From positions 806,001 through 870,000 of the forward strand of contig QPFY01000009.1 in the NCBI GenBank assembly GCA_003665825.1: a stretch of DNA of 64,000 bases, read 5' to 3'. The stretch's first letter is position 1; the number at the start of each line of letters is the position of its first letter. Shown here piece by piece: positions 1 through 10,908 of the stretch. The DNA comes from Microbotryum silenes-acaulis. Lineage: Eukaryota; Basidiomycota; Microbotryomycetes; Microbotryales; Microbotryaceae. The position numbers were made by a program, and so were the translations under genes. Under the pieces are notes generated by a model that searched no databases, was not told the origin of the DNA, and was given only the letters and a program-made list of their open reading frames with translations.

Positions 1-513
1 TCGTCACGAGGTCTTGTTATCTGACCCTATCAAAGTCGAATCATGCGAGGAAGATGTGCGTCCTTCCGGCCCAGTCAGGCCCCTCGGGGAGGATCCTGCT
101 TACAGCTACTCGAGTGAAAGTGACAATTCAACCGACTCGATACCGGAACCAACAGACAGGCTTGCCTGATCCTTGGAGAGACCCCAGCCAAAGCAGTCGA
201 CCCATAGCCCAGATATACCTGCAGCTTTATGACATGGCTTACTTCATTGCATTCTCATTTGATCTAGCCTACAACGAGGTTCCCCACATATTGCAATAAC
301 GTAAGAGATCATTTATCTTGCAAAATTGGCGATGCAACTCATACGAAAAGAATAAGGACAGCACGACGACTCGCAACTCGAATGCTCGGGTCTACTGTTG
401 CGTCAGATTGCTTCATATCCAAAGTCGACTTCCAGCGAACTGCGACCGCGAGGAAAGCTGTGCAACACGACGAAAGCGGATCACTGTGTGGGATTGCACC
501 TGCAATGCTACAA
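1..513. other. Left-edge intergenic sequence
   Basis: I see no convincing gene here. Short open frames exist on both strands but none has family-like sequence or supported splice sites. The stretch lies downstream of the VPS10 stop codon and probably holds its 3' untranslated region and terminator. Confidence 0.5.
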
Positions 514-3500
514 TTATTCATCTTCATCTGAGACGCGGTGATTAGAGTCAGCATTGCGGCAGCCAGCCATGAGCAGACGCCTCCAAGACACACCATAGTC
601 CATCAAGACTTCCGCATCATCATCGATATGAAGTCGATAGCCGGAGCGATCCCGCCTTCGAAGGCGATTGCTGATGAACTGAAACGCCTCAGATCATCGT
701 AGGGTCAGCAAGGGGCTCGGCCAGGGCTAGGGAAGGGAGAAAACCACCACTGACGGGAATATCCATCTCCCTGACTCGGCTGGCTGTAGCCGCCACGATC
801 CCGACAATGGCCCACCTGCGTAAGCCACCCAACCATTTTGCAGTGCGTAGATTGTTGCGTGGATTGTCAGCAGCTTATCTCGGCAGCAAGTCGAGCATAA
901 GAGACTCACGGGACAGACAAAAGCAAATCGACCAACTGGGAGTTGCTTCCATCTCCGGGTTCCTTACAACGCGGAAATGGGGGGCGGTAAGTTCGCGCCA
1001 ACACTACCGAACGTAGTCCAGGGCGCCTTACCGGAAGTCTGATCCGTCCCCCGTGACCACCGCGTCGTCTTGTCCACCAGAGTGCGGTAAGACCGGCAAA
1101 CAGGAATGGCACCACGCTCAAAGTGGCCCAAAAGAAGAAACCGCGCTTCGAGCGACCGGGACATACATGCGCTACCCCACGATCCAGTGACATACCGCCT
1201 TGGCACTCGGAGTGGGGGATCTTGCGCATGTTCGTCCGCTCATACCAGAAATCCTGATTCCACGCGCATGTACTGTCGGAGGGGAGAGATGCAGCTCCGT
1301 CGACGAGCTGGCAGATGCCGTTCGAATCACGCTTGTAGTTGAACTCGCTATGGAATGGCCAGAAGGCAAGGAAATAAGGCACGGGTTTAATAAAAAAACA
1401 CAAACCGATAACGTACCACTCAAAGTCTTGCTCTGTGCAAGGGCAGTACCGTTCAATCTTGTGAGGTTGAGGTAGGCGCTCGCCGATGAAGCAGTTTCGA
1501 TCACGAATGCGGCGATAGTACCTTGTCTGTTAGAGCGAGAATGCATACTCTGATCTTAACATACGCATCGTACAGGAACAGGCGGAGCACCGAGAAGACT
1601 GCGCGCCAAGTTGAAAACTTACCTGCTTGCCAAAGAGGCACTGCTCGTCCCGGGACTCACTGGGGCTCCAAAGCTCAAAGTCATCAGAGTTGGGGTTTGC
1701 GAGATCAAGTTTACCTGCGTGGCGGGAGCGTACACGTCAGTAAAAGGTGCCAGACTACATTATATGAGGCCTAAGGCGGTGGGACCTACATTTGACATTC
1801 GTCACGGATGAGAAATCGAGGTGGATGGCCACTGACGAGTCCGGCGTATTGGGCTTGATGCCGAACAAGATGAATTTCCGACTTGTGTCCATTGGAACCG
1901 TCACGATCGAGCGTACGCGCACTTTTTCGCCGAACTTGTACTCTTGCCAGGAGATCCCTTCATTGAGCGTGTAGGCAACGTGGTCCGTGGGGTCTTCGTC
2001 GTTGGCGAGCACTAAGATCGATCCTTGATCTCCAAATTCCCACACGTGCGCGTCTTTCCGAACCTCCTCCCACGTAAAACCTCCATCGCGCGTAAGAAAC
2101 GTATCCGAGTCCGAATAGGCAGCAAGGGATTGCCCGACATTCCCGACCGCGAGCATAAGACCGGTTGCCGATGGCGAAGAGTAGGTCGCACGGGGATCTT
2201 TGCGCTCCGTGTAGCCGTGTACGTGAAGAGCACAGCTCTGTGACGGATATGACACATTCTGTGGTCAGCCAAGCGTACAAGCTCCCGAGTCGTTAGGCAT
2301 GAGCATGGCATCAATTAGACTCACAGCGGTACTACACTCGTACGATCGACCCAGCGCGTCAACGGCGGGCGGAATGAGAGGCTTCCATCGGCCACCTGGT
2401 AAATCTGAGTCAGTAAGGGTCTTCTTGCGCAGCGAAGAAGAAGCGATAGGCGTGTGACACAGCCAGTACCTACCATCGTTGTGCGTGATCCTACTCTGAA
2501 GTGACTTCTTGCCACTGAGCGCGGCTTCATTCGGGTTGCTGACAATGTTTACGACTGCGATGCCGTCCAGCCCTATCATCTTCTCGAAGTCAACGAACCC
2601 CTTTGAGTTGCGGTTCACGAATTCAAGGGACGGCGAGTAGTACGTTCCATTCGAGTTGGACTTGAACAGAGTGCCCCACTCGGATCCGACGTCGGCGTGT
2701 GTTGTTACATGAAGAAAGACGGAGTCCGTCGTCGACTCGAGTACAGTGTATGCCTGAGCGACAAGGTAGCTTGGTCAGCACCGTCCAACACTTCAAATTC
2801 CCCGGGGCTCCCTGAGGCTCTTTTAGGACAAGGCTCACTTGATTCTCCAGATGCAAAGCAGGCGGGAAGCGAGCGAGCGCAAAATCCTTGCTGTTGAGAG
2901 AAATCATGAGCCCAATTGAACTTGTCGACTCGGCCAACTGTAGATACGTCGACGGATCAGCTGATGATCACACGTGATCGATCGGCAAAGAGATCCTTGA
3001 TCGTCTTCGCTTACCTCCGCCACAACCATGTATTGCTCGAAAGTCGCGAAGCCCACGACTGAAGGGAACACGACCTTGCGATTCGTGTAGAAATTTTCTC
3101 CGGAGATAAGCTGGAGAGGATTGTTGCGATTGTAGGCTGCGCGTTGAGGGCCCGTCTTGTCACGATATGACTCGCAGAAGATGATCTTCTCGTCAATGTG
3201 CAACCTTCTATCGCGACCCCAGGAACATACTCGCACATATTCGTCTATCTTGTCCCAGCTCCGACCATTGTTCTTCGTGTAGTGCGCGATTATTCTGCAA
3301 GACGTCGAATCAGGATCCGTGCACGATTGCTGGCCAGTCCAGATGAGCCAGTCGCTGCGCAGCGGATGAAAATCGAGCAGGGGTATCCCCAGACCGTTGG
3401 GGTCGGTCGGCGCGGTGAATGTATTCCAAGTGGTTCCTCGATCCGTGGTGTAATACACCGTTCGTGTGTCGGTAATGAGATATGCCCGGTCTTTTGCATA

Positions 3501-6500
3501 CGCATGCATCGTCATCGCGACGAAGTGCTTGCCTTCGGACACCTGCCTCCACGAAAAGCCTTCGTTTTGGGACTCCCACACTCGGTTCTTGTCGGTGAAC
3601 GCAAGGATCGTCTGCAAATTTACCAGCCCAAAGACGTTAGTTCGTACGTGGAGATGACAGCGCCAGTGTCCTGCGCTCGAGCCGCTCGATAATTACATGC
3701 GAGTCGCCAAAGTAGGCTTGATCGATCACATAGCCCGGAAAAGTGAACTGAAATCGAGTAAGAGTTAGCCCACGGGCCGAGCCAAAAGGTCAAGACAGCA
3801 GGACAACCAGCCAACGTACGGACTGGTGGGTCACGAGGCCTGGAGTCGCTTGACCCGCGCGGCAAGACTTCTCCACCGGTGCGTCCTTTTTGATACCTCG
3901 TGCAACATCACAGGTGTCACCGGGGATGAGGCGGTACCCAGACGATCCGAGAAACTTGTCGTTTTCCCGTAGACAAGACCCTGTAGGAATCAGTTCAGGG
4001 CCAACCGCAATGCATTCTTGGCCGTCAGGGGCGAAGTTGTAGTCGCTTTGCAGTGTGTCACATAAGTCAGTGCCATATACGAAGGTTTTGTCAGGGTGGG
4101 AGGCAGGTAGCTCACCACTCGTAATCCTCATCAGCGCAAGGGCAGTTCTCTTCCACACCCACTGGGTCCTCGAATTTCTTCGCGACCACGCAGTCAGCAT
4201 CCGCCTTACGACGCATAAACCATTGCTGCTCGGTGAACGGGATCAGTGGTCATCTAGCAGACTGCCTGGTGAAGGGGCAGAAACGCACCTTGTGCCCCAT
4301 CAGACAATCTGGTTCACCCCCCAGGGTTCTGGCATACCACCTTTCCATATCATTTGAAGTGCAAACGCGCTTGTCCATCGGCTGAAAGTCGATGTGAATG
4401 ACGATATGGCGTTGACCATCGCCGCCTTTGTCTTTGGACCGTCGAGTCAATGTGCCCAGCAGGATGAACGAGAGGGTTGTCGAATCAGGAGCAGTTGTGA
4501 GAAGCCTTGCGCGCACTTTGACACCGAGATCGACTTCCTTCCTGGTATACCGAAGAGGAAGGAAAGCAAGGAAGAATGGAAGAGAAAGAGAGGGGGGGGG
4601 GGGGGGGGTTGGCACAATCCCAGGACGTGTCAGCGGGCTAGAGACCGGCGGCAAACTAGATCCCTCGCACTGCGGCCGTCACCGACCATGTCCTGCCAAA
4701 ATCGAACGAGTATTTGAGGCTATCCGTCGCTTCTTCATCCTCAACCATGATGATGATCGAGCCTTGGTCCCCAAACTCATACTTGTTGGCCCCGTCGTCG
4801 ACCATTCTCCACGTCAGGCCTGCGTCTGTGCTGAGGAATGTGTCACATTCATCGTAGGGCAATAGGCGGGCACCGATAGAGCCCACGCCCATGACGAGTC
4901 CTGGTGCAGTAGATGAGAAGACCCGGCCGTAATTGTGCGGCTGCGTGACAGAATGCAAATGCAAAGAGCAGGTCTCGAGGTCGCTGGTATCGCATTTAAC
5001 TTTGTTGCCTTCGTTGTCCGTCGAAGGCGCCTTCAAGAGATTCCATCGCGCCCCTGTCACGTGATCAACGTACGAGGAAAGCCAATCAGTCGCTGAATAC
5101 TGTCCGACCATCTCGGCGTAGCACGACGACTATGTGCAGGCTCACCATCGTCGAATGTGATGCGCGTCTTGAGCGATTTTTCTTCTCCGGCCTCGACCCC
5201 TTGGGGATTGCTGACGGTATTCACGATAGCGACACCTTCAACACTGACCAGCTTCTCGAAGTCTACGATCCCCATCTTGTTTCGATTTGTGTGTTCGAGG
5301 CTACGCACGAAGAGAGTACCGTTCGAATTGCTGGTAAACAGCGTGCCCGAGCTACTGAGGGGGTTCGAGTTGACATCAACCAGGATCGAATGTGTGGTCG
5401 ACTCTACGATCGTGTAGGCATTCTCTTTCAGGCCGTGTCCATGGGGAAAAAGAGCGCGTGACCACTGCTCGCCATTTTCCGTCACGTAGAGAACCATCTC
5501 GCCGCCCGAGCCATCGCTGTCCGCTGAGGGCTTGAGCGCGCAGACGAGATACTTCTGAACGCCACCGATGCCGACCACCCCTCGAGCCTCCTTCCCAATG
5601 CCGAGATCGACGAAGGTACGGTCGGTCTGGAAAAAGTCAGTCGACGAGTAGAGCCTCGACTCGCGGAGCGTACGTGTGTCGCCCAGGAGAGCCGCAAGTG
5701 TACCTTTGGGGCTTTGATCGGATGGCGGCTCGAACGCGACGCAGTAGACAAGCTCGTCAAGAACGCCCTTCGGATATTCTTTTTTGTCGTGCGCAAAAAT
5801 GCAGCGGGAGGTGTATTTGAGCAGCAGATGAGGTGTCGAGGCGAAGGCATCCTGGGTATAGAATGTCTGGCAAGTCAAACTGCACTGGTTCAGCTGGGCT
5901 GATGACAACCGTGTGGGTATCTGAGCCATCGGGCGTTGAGGGGCGCGTACCTCGTCGTGGCAGATGCGTCCTCGCCATCCCCCTAAGTCCTGACAATTTT
6001 GACCAGTGTAGAGAATCCACTCCCATCTTGTGGCATGAAAGCTGAGGGTGTTCGCACTCAGCGACGGCGGTAGCGCAGTGGTGAAACTTTGCCAACTCTC
6101 GCCTCGGTTCATAGTCCGATAATGCGTTGTGGTGGAGGTGAGGATGAAAGCCTGCAACTTCGAGGTCAGGGCAATCCTATTTGTACTTCCTGAAACGTTG
6201 AGACTCCAAATCAACTCACGATATGGCTGTCGTACGGGTGATCTATGACCAACATTGCCTGACCAAGAGGCACGCCCGATATGATATCCCACTTTTTTCC
6301 TTCATCACTGGATCTCCAGACGTTCTTTCCAATTTGATCGTGGTAGATGACGACCTGCGGGTGCGGGCGAAAGGTAGCGCAGTCCAACATTCGGGCCCAA
6401 GTCACAGACGAAGCACAAGGGGGAAGACGGAGATGTCAGCAACACGCCAGCGGATCGACGAAGACACGGCAACTCGGCGAGTTTGGGCCGGCAGCGAGAG

Positions 6501-7148
6501 CACCCTTCAGAGCCGGGCTGGAGCACCCCAGTCATAGTGATCTGAACCGATTGCCAACTTCCGTAGTGTGAACTCATAACGGTGCCGAAGACGTGTCGGG
6601 GTGGGTGTGCTCACGCGTGAAATGACGCAAGCGATTCGCCGAATCGGATCTTGCCCGAGCTCGAGCGCCGGTCCTGTCGCGTGTCCGAGATCGAACTGGC
6701 ACCACTGTTCCCAGCGGGGTGCAGCTCATTTGGGCGAGGGGCCCTCAACGAACGACTGCGCCACTGAGCTCAGTCACTCGGAGCTTCACTGCCGAAGCTA
6801 TCATGTCGCCGCGCTGCACGGCGCGCCACCTGAGCTCGCTCCTGCGCACTCGTGGGTGGTGCATGATCGTTGGTCGAGCGTTGGGTGATAAAGGAAGCTC
6901 CTAGATAGGTAGGAACGTACCGGTGTATCGTCAAAGTAGAATATTCGGGCGGGCAGATTGTTGAAGAGGGTGTGGGCGAGCTTCGGCGAGTTGCTGTCGG
7001 CTGCGGACACCAGCGCGACAAGCGTCGCCACCATCGTCATCCACAAGGCGCAGGTCCGACTCGATCGAAGCCGACCTTGCGACCTTTGAGGCGGACGGGC
7101 CGTCGATGACGGGGTAGTTTGCTCCATCCCTGATGACAGGTTCCCCAT
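514..7148 (-). CDS. VPS10: Vacuolar/endosomal sorting receptor Vps10 (sortilin family)
   Basis: Type I membrane receptor that carries hydrolases from the late Golgi to endosomes. The gene is cut by many introns. The N-terminus has a hydrophobic signal segment ([14 protein letters not shown]) followed by the family's [11 protein letters not shown]. Two Vps10 propeller domains follow, shown by repeated Asp-box motifs such as [39 protein letters not shown] and LTRDGGFTW. The 10CC region carries [11 protein letters not shown] and CPG. A transmembrane helix lies at about 1074-1142. The cytosolic tail is encoded near 600-660 ([16 protein letters not shown]) and, after a last intron, ends in DEDE at a TAA (514-516). 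The start may instead be the internal Met at about 7040, just before the hydrophobic segment. Two separate VPS10 genes were considered, but a single signal region and a single membrane anchor favour one gene. One intron holds a run of 17 C on the sense strand. Confidence 0.93.
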
Positions 7149-7408
7149 CGTCGCCGGTCGGAAGGAGTATGGACGGATGCTGAGGTCTACCTAGCTGCGC
7201 TAGAGCCGAGTCTTGGGAAGGGGGACTTGTCGGGAGCGGGCCCCCAGCTCAGGTCCAGACTGGTCCAGAGGCGTGCTGAGGCGTGACGCGTGACGTTCGG
7301 ATCTCGTACGCGCAAGCGCAGGCAGGCGCAGGAGGCCCAACCCTATTCAGCTTGGAACACCAAAAGGACGGCGCAGGCTTGCGCAAGCAACTCGCAGGCT
7401 CTCGCAGG
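7149..7408. promoter_or_regulatory. VPS10 upstream region, left flank of transposon-like element
   Basis: This is the sequence between the VPS10 start and the left terminal repeat. It is rich in GCAGG and CGCAAGC-like words. It should contain the VPS10 promoter, but I could not identify a TATA box or an initiator. Confidence 0.35.
7401..7408 (+). repeat. 8-bp target-site duplication, left copy
   Basis: CTCGCAGG directly abuts the left terminal inverted repeat. The identical 8 bp directly abut the right terminal repeat at 8967-8974. An 8-bp duplication is the usual size for hAT-superfamily insertion. The flank is rich in GCAGG words (another CTCGCAGG lies at 7391-7398), so chance cannot be fully excluded. 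Confidence 0.7.
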
Positions 7409-7450
7409 AGGACCCGGGAAAGCTCAGCCCAATGTGCGTCTCGAAAAACG
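7409..7450 (+). repeat. Left terminal inverted repeat
   Basis: It starts AGGACCCGGG and ends CGAAAAACG. It is identical over 32 bases, and near-identical over 42, to the reverse complement of 8924-8966. Confidence 0.85.
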
Positions 7451-7682
7451 GCGATTTTTGGCCGATTTGTACATCGGGATGAGGTGTCTGAGGGGTCGAT
7501 TTGTACCTATTTTCAGACGTACATTGGAAGAGTTCCGAAAACATGAAAATTCATTGTCGTGGAATTGCCCAAAAATCGCTCTCCAACAGCCAGAAATACG
7601 AAAAATCGCTCCGACGACCCGGTACTAACGTCGCGTCCGCTTTGACAGCCGGCCGCTTGGACCCTGCGAAGGGCCCGACCGC

Positions 7683-8366
7683 TTATCGGCTCCGCTCCCT
7701 CCGTCTGCATTGCCCCTCTCCTCGCCAGCATGCGCAAGTCCCTTCCGAATCGGGGCCAAGGACGCTGCAAGGACCCCTTTGAAGCTTTGCAGCTGGTAAT
7801 ATCGCGCTTGCGCCTGTGGGTCCAGAACTCGCCAAGTGTGGCCGTCGAAGCCAAAAGCCAGTTGGGGGCTCAACGGTCTGCATCATAGACTGCATGCTCG
7901 AGTTGTAGGTGTCAAGGCAGCTGACGACCCGGTGACCATTCAAGAAGAAGATTCGAGCTTGGCCGCGGCTGTTGCGATTGGTGAAGACTCCGGAACTGGC
8001 TTGCGTAGGAAAGAGCTCCTGAATCACGATGTTGGAGACGAGTCCGAGGGAATCACGATGTTGGATACTTGACTTCAGCTGCTCGACAGAGTCCAGATGT
8101 TGCCAGAATGCTTCGGAACCGATTGGCATGTGTTCCACTATCGACGTGCAAGGGGATCGAACCTCGATGGATCGATAGCCGGAGGCGTACAATTCTCGAA
8201 GATCGTGAGTTTTGTTGAATAATGCGCGGGTGGTGCTATTGGGGCGAATCTGATGCTGATGGAATGTTGGCTCGAATTCGGGTACGGTGAGCGTTGCGGT
8301 CAGGTCAAGCCGGGTAAATTCGAACGCGAGAAGCTCGCCGACAGTGAGCTCGGCAACAGGAGACAT
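7683..8366 (-). CDS. Orphan ORF inside the transposon-like element
   Basis: I do not recognise this protein. The frame is open from about 8462 and its first ATG is at about 8366 (MSPVAELTVGELLAFEF). It includes family-like stretches such as DLRELYASGYRSIEV and ARIFFLNGHRVVSCLD. Near 7870 the other frame (QLAFGFDGHTWRVLDPQAQ) looks more protein-like, which would need an intron or a one-base frameshift. The true C-terminus is therefore uncertain and the copy may be decayed. No DDE/D transposase, BED zinc finger or hAT dimerisation motif was seen. It may be a captured host fragment, or cargo of the element. Confidence 0.4.
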   Translation of the reverse strand: MSPVAELTVGELLAFEFTRLDLTATLTVPEFEPTFHQHQIRPNSTTRALFNKTHDLRELYASGYRSIEVRSPCTSIVEHMPIGSEAFWQHLDSVEQLKSSIQHRDSLGLVSNIVIQELFPTQASSGVFTNRNSRGQARIFFLNGHRVVSCLDTYNSSMQSMMQTVEPPTGFWLRRPHLASSGPTGASAILPAAKLQRGPCSVLGPDSEGTCACWRGEGQCRRRERSR

Positions 8367-8650
8367 AGCGGCGAATTGCTCATCTGGAATCTCGAGCACG
8401 TCGTCTAAGAGCAGTTGAATTCGTGTATCTGGAGGGGCTGTTGTAGATGAAATGCTGTCCTCTTAACCCTCAGCAAGGGCACGCAGGGAAGTCCGCAGAA
8501 CGTAGGATGCTCGCGACGTAGCACAAGGTGAGGGTGGTCAGAGGCTGTCAGGGGCGTCTATTGGCATTTGTTTCACTTCCAGCGCCCTTGATTTGGTGAG
8601 TGTCTGTACGTCTGTGAGCTCTGTGAGCGTGAAGCGCTTTTTTTTGCATT

Positions 8651-8680
8651 ACAATCAGAAACAATCAGAAACAATCAGAA
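8651..8680 (+). repeat. Tandem repeat (ACAATCAGAA)x3
   Basis: Three perfect head-to-tail 10-bp units lie inside the transposon-like element, on the right side of the orphan ORF. Confidence 0.9.
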
Positions 8681-8923
8681 ACTCATTCAAACTAATGGAC
8701 CGCCAGTTGGCCCGCGGCGCACGCCTACTGATCCCAGACCGCCGCCGCTGATACGTGCTCGGCCATCGGCCGAGCAGGGGACGACCAGGGAGGTGCGAGG
8801 TCGAGGTACATCGATTTGTACCACATCCAGGACGTACATCCAAGATCTGGAGTGCCATTTTTTCCGATTTGTACCACTTTTGAGTCGCAGTTTGGGGTTC
8901 GGAGGGTCTGATTTGTACATTTT

Positions 8924-8966
8924 CGTTTTTCGGGGACGCACATTGGGCTGAGCTTTCCCGGGTCCT
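8924..8966 (-). repeat. Right terminal inverted repeat
   Basis: Read on the minus strand it begins AGGACCCGGG. It carries one extra C relative to the left copy before CGAAAAACG. Confidence 0.85.
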
Positions 8967-9247
8967 CTCGCAGGCACGCGCTGGCTCGCGCTGAATGGCG
9001 CTGGAAGGCGTTGGACGGCTTGCTCACTCAGGTGCCAGCTGAGTTCGCGTGGTATCGCGTTGTGCAGGAGTTCCGACGTTCGTGCGTTGACCGTCACGCC
9101 AGAACTTACAGCCTACTTCATTTACTTCGCGCCTCAGCCCATTCAGACCTGACGCTGCCAACGACTGATTGGCTGCACCGACTTATCCACCGAGCCGTCT
9201 CCACCTCGTCGGTCCTTCATCTCCCGCACGACCGGTTGCTCCCCCGC

Positions 9248-10245
9248 ATGAAGTGGACCGTGGCCCTCTTCGCCGCACTGGCATGGGTGCAATCCAGTCA
9301 AGCGCTGTATTTCTATCTTGAAGCGGGCCAGAACCGCTGTTTCCTCGAGGAGCTACCCAAGGATACTATTGTCGTCGGTGCGTAGAGTGGACCCTCGAGC
9401 TCGCCGACGCTGCACGCGTCCTGTGCTCGTTCGAATCGACGCGAGGACGCTGATTCATTTGCAGTCTTATTCAGGCCATTACAAAGCCGAGGAATGGCAG
9501 GCCGCAACAAAAAGCTATTTCGTCAACGACCAACTGGGCATCCAAATCGTCGTCTCGGTGAGTCTGCCGCGCTCTCCCCGGCGTCGCGCTCAGGATGTGA
9601 GATGACGTGGTCTCGAGAAGCGCGCACTCTCGCTTCTCGCCGTTTCACGAACTTGGCGAAAGCGTGCTGACCACCTCACGCGGTGGCCGGGCGGCTGACT
9701 GACCGTAACGGGATTTCTCAGGAGGTTGAATCAGGCGACAAGGTCGTCAATACGCGCGGCTTACCTCAAGGCAAATTCACCTTCACCTCGCACGAAGCTG
9801 GCGACCACACCATTTGCCTGAGATCCAATTATACAGGCGGCTGGTTCTCAACGCCCCAGGTGCGAATGCATCTCGACATCGCCGTAGGCGAAGCCAAGGT
9901 CGACGAAGAAGGCGAGAGGGAACACGTCAAGGATCTTGCAGGCAAGGTGAAGGATCTGAATCATCGCCTCGCCGACATTCGAAGAGAACAGCAGTTTCAA
10001 CGCGAGCGAGAAGCCGAGTTCCGCGTTCTGAGCGAAACCACCAACTCAAGGGCGGTGTGGTGGAGCGTGTTGCAGCTAATCGTGTTGCTTGCGACCTGCA
10101 TATGGCAAGTCCGCCACCTGCGACATTTTTTCGAGAGCAAGAAATTGTCAGTCTGCTGTGCGCGTGCCGATCTCACGCAGACGATCACTTCTCGCTGACG
10201 AGGCCAATTGCGACCCTACCTCTCGATCCGACCAACAGGCGGTGA
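9248..10245 (+). CDS. p24 family cargo receptor (TMED9/Erp1-like, alpha subfamily)
   Basis: COPII/COPI vesicle cargo receptor of the early secretory pathway, predicted 214 residues, the usual p24 size. Exons read as 9248-9377, 9475-9557, 9722-10146 and 10239-10245. It has a signal peptide (VALFAALAWVQSSQA), a GOLD domain with FYLEAGQNRCFLEELPKDT and HEAGDHTICL, a coiled coil (residues about 130-170), and a membrane segment (VLQLIVLLATCIW) followed by RHLRHFFESKK. Reading straight on gives a 17-residue tail ending at 10198. Using the GTCAGT donor at 10147 and the acceptor at 10238 gives the tail KKLR, a canonical KKXX COPI-retrieval signal, which I prefer. Intron 1's acceptor at 9474 restores VVGHYKAEEW, a family motif. 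Confidence 0.88.
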
Positions 10246-10908
10246 TCAACACCCTTTCTATCTGTCAAGCCGGCCAAACCCGGCGTCGTGTCTTTGTTGA
10301 TGCGTTTGGGACTTGGATTGGACCGGCTCGGTCGTGCTTCGTTGTGTCTGTTCTAAGTTAGCAATGCATGCCCCGCACTTTCAATGCACGCGCAGGATGG
10401 AGTTGCGCGCCTTGTTGACGATCGTTACGAGCAGTCAGAGTAACAAGTGATAGCTGAACTTGCCGCGCCGCCCGATCGGAAGGTCCGAGCATGAAACAGC
10501 CGAGGATCGGGCCGGGTCGGCGAAAGCTACCTTAGGGCAGCAGATGGCAGCACAGAGCCAGACACAGCCGCGCCTCCCGGCCAGAGCGTGCCAAGTTCTG
10601 CCAAGTTGGCGGCTCAATTGTACGTACGTGCGCCACTTGCAGGCTAGGCCCTTTTCTCTTCTGATCCGACATCGCGGTAACCGAGGCGACAACACAGCAC
10701 CATCCTTTGGTCCGTCACCGAACACACCTCACGGGCGTGCCGAAGCCACGCCAGTGCAAGCGCCGTTTCGTCTGTGTCTTCCAACTTGAAGATACGACCC
10801 GGCGGCATCGGGTCTGCTGCCCACTCTTGAGGTCGGGCCAGGGTTGAAGCTGGTAGCATTTGCCTCTCTCGCAGCTGCCCTTGAGCCAGCTCCTTTTGAT
10901 TTACCCTC
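10246..10908. promoter_or_regulatory. Intergenic: p24 3' end and FHA-RING promoter
   Basis: I see no gene. The right part should hold the promoter and leader of the FHA-RING gene. No clear core element was identified. Confidence 0.4.

Larger units (their letters stand above)
7409..8966. mobile_element. Transposon-like element, terminal inverted repeats plus 8-bp TSD (hAT-like)
   Basis: The two ends are inverted copies. The first 32 bases, beginning AGGACCCGGG, are identical at 7409-7440 and, on the other strand, at 8935-8966. Similarity continues to about base 42 with a one-base indel. Both ends are flanked by CTCGCAGG. Inside are five copies of GATTTGTAC close to the ends, a triple 10-bp tandem repeat, and one orphan reading frame on the minus strand. 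At 1.56 kb and with no recognisable transposase, it looks like a non-autonomous element. It sits in the divergent promoter space between VPS10 and the p24 gene. The hAT assignment rests only on the duplication length; the termini do not start with the usual CAG or TAG. Confidence 0.78.

Noticed and set aside
1172..7148. Two adjacent VPS10 genes
   Set aside because: The repeated Vps10-domain sequence is explained by the two propeller domains of one receptor; only one signal segment and one membrane anchor are present.
8148..8170. T-arm-like sequence on the minus strand suggesting a tRNA
   Set aside because: No matching D-arm, anticodon arm or acceptor stem could be found around it.
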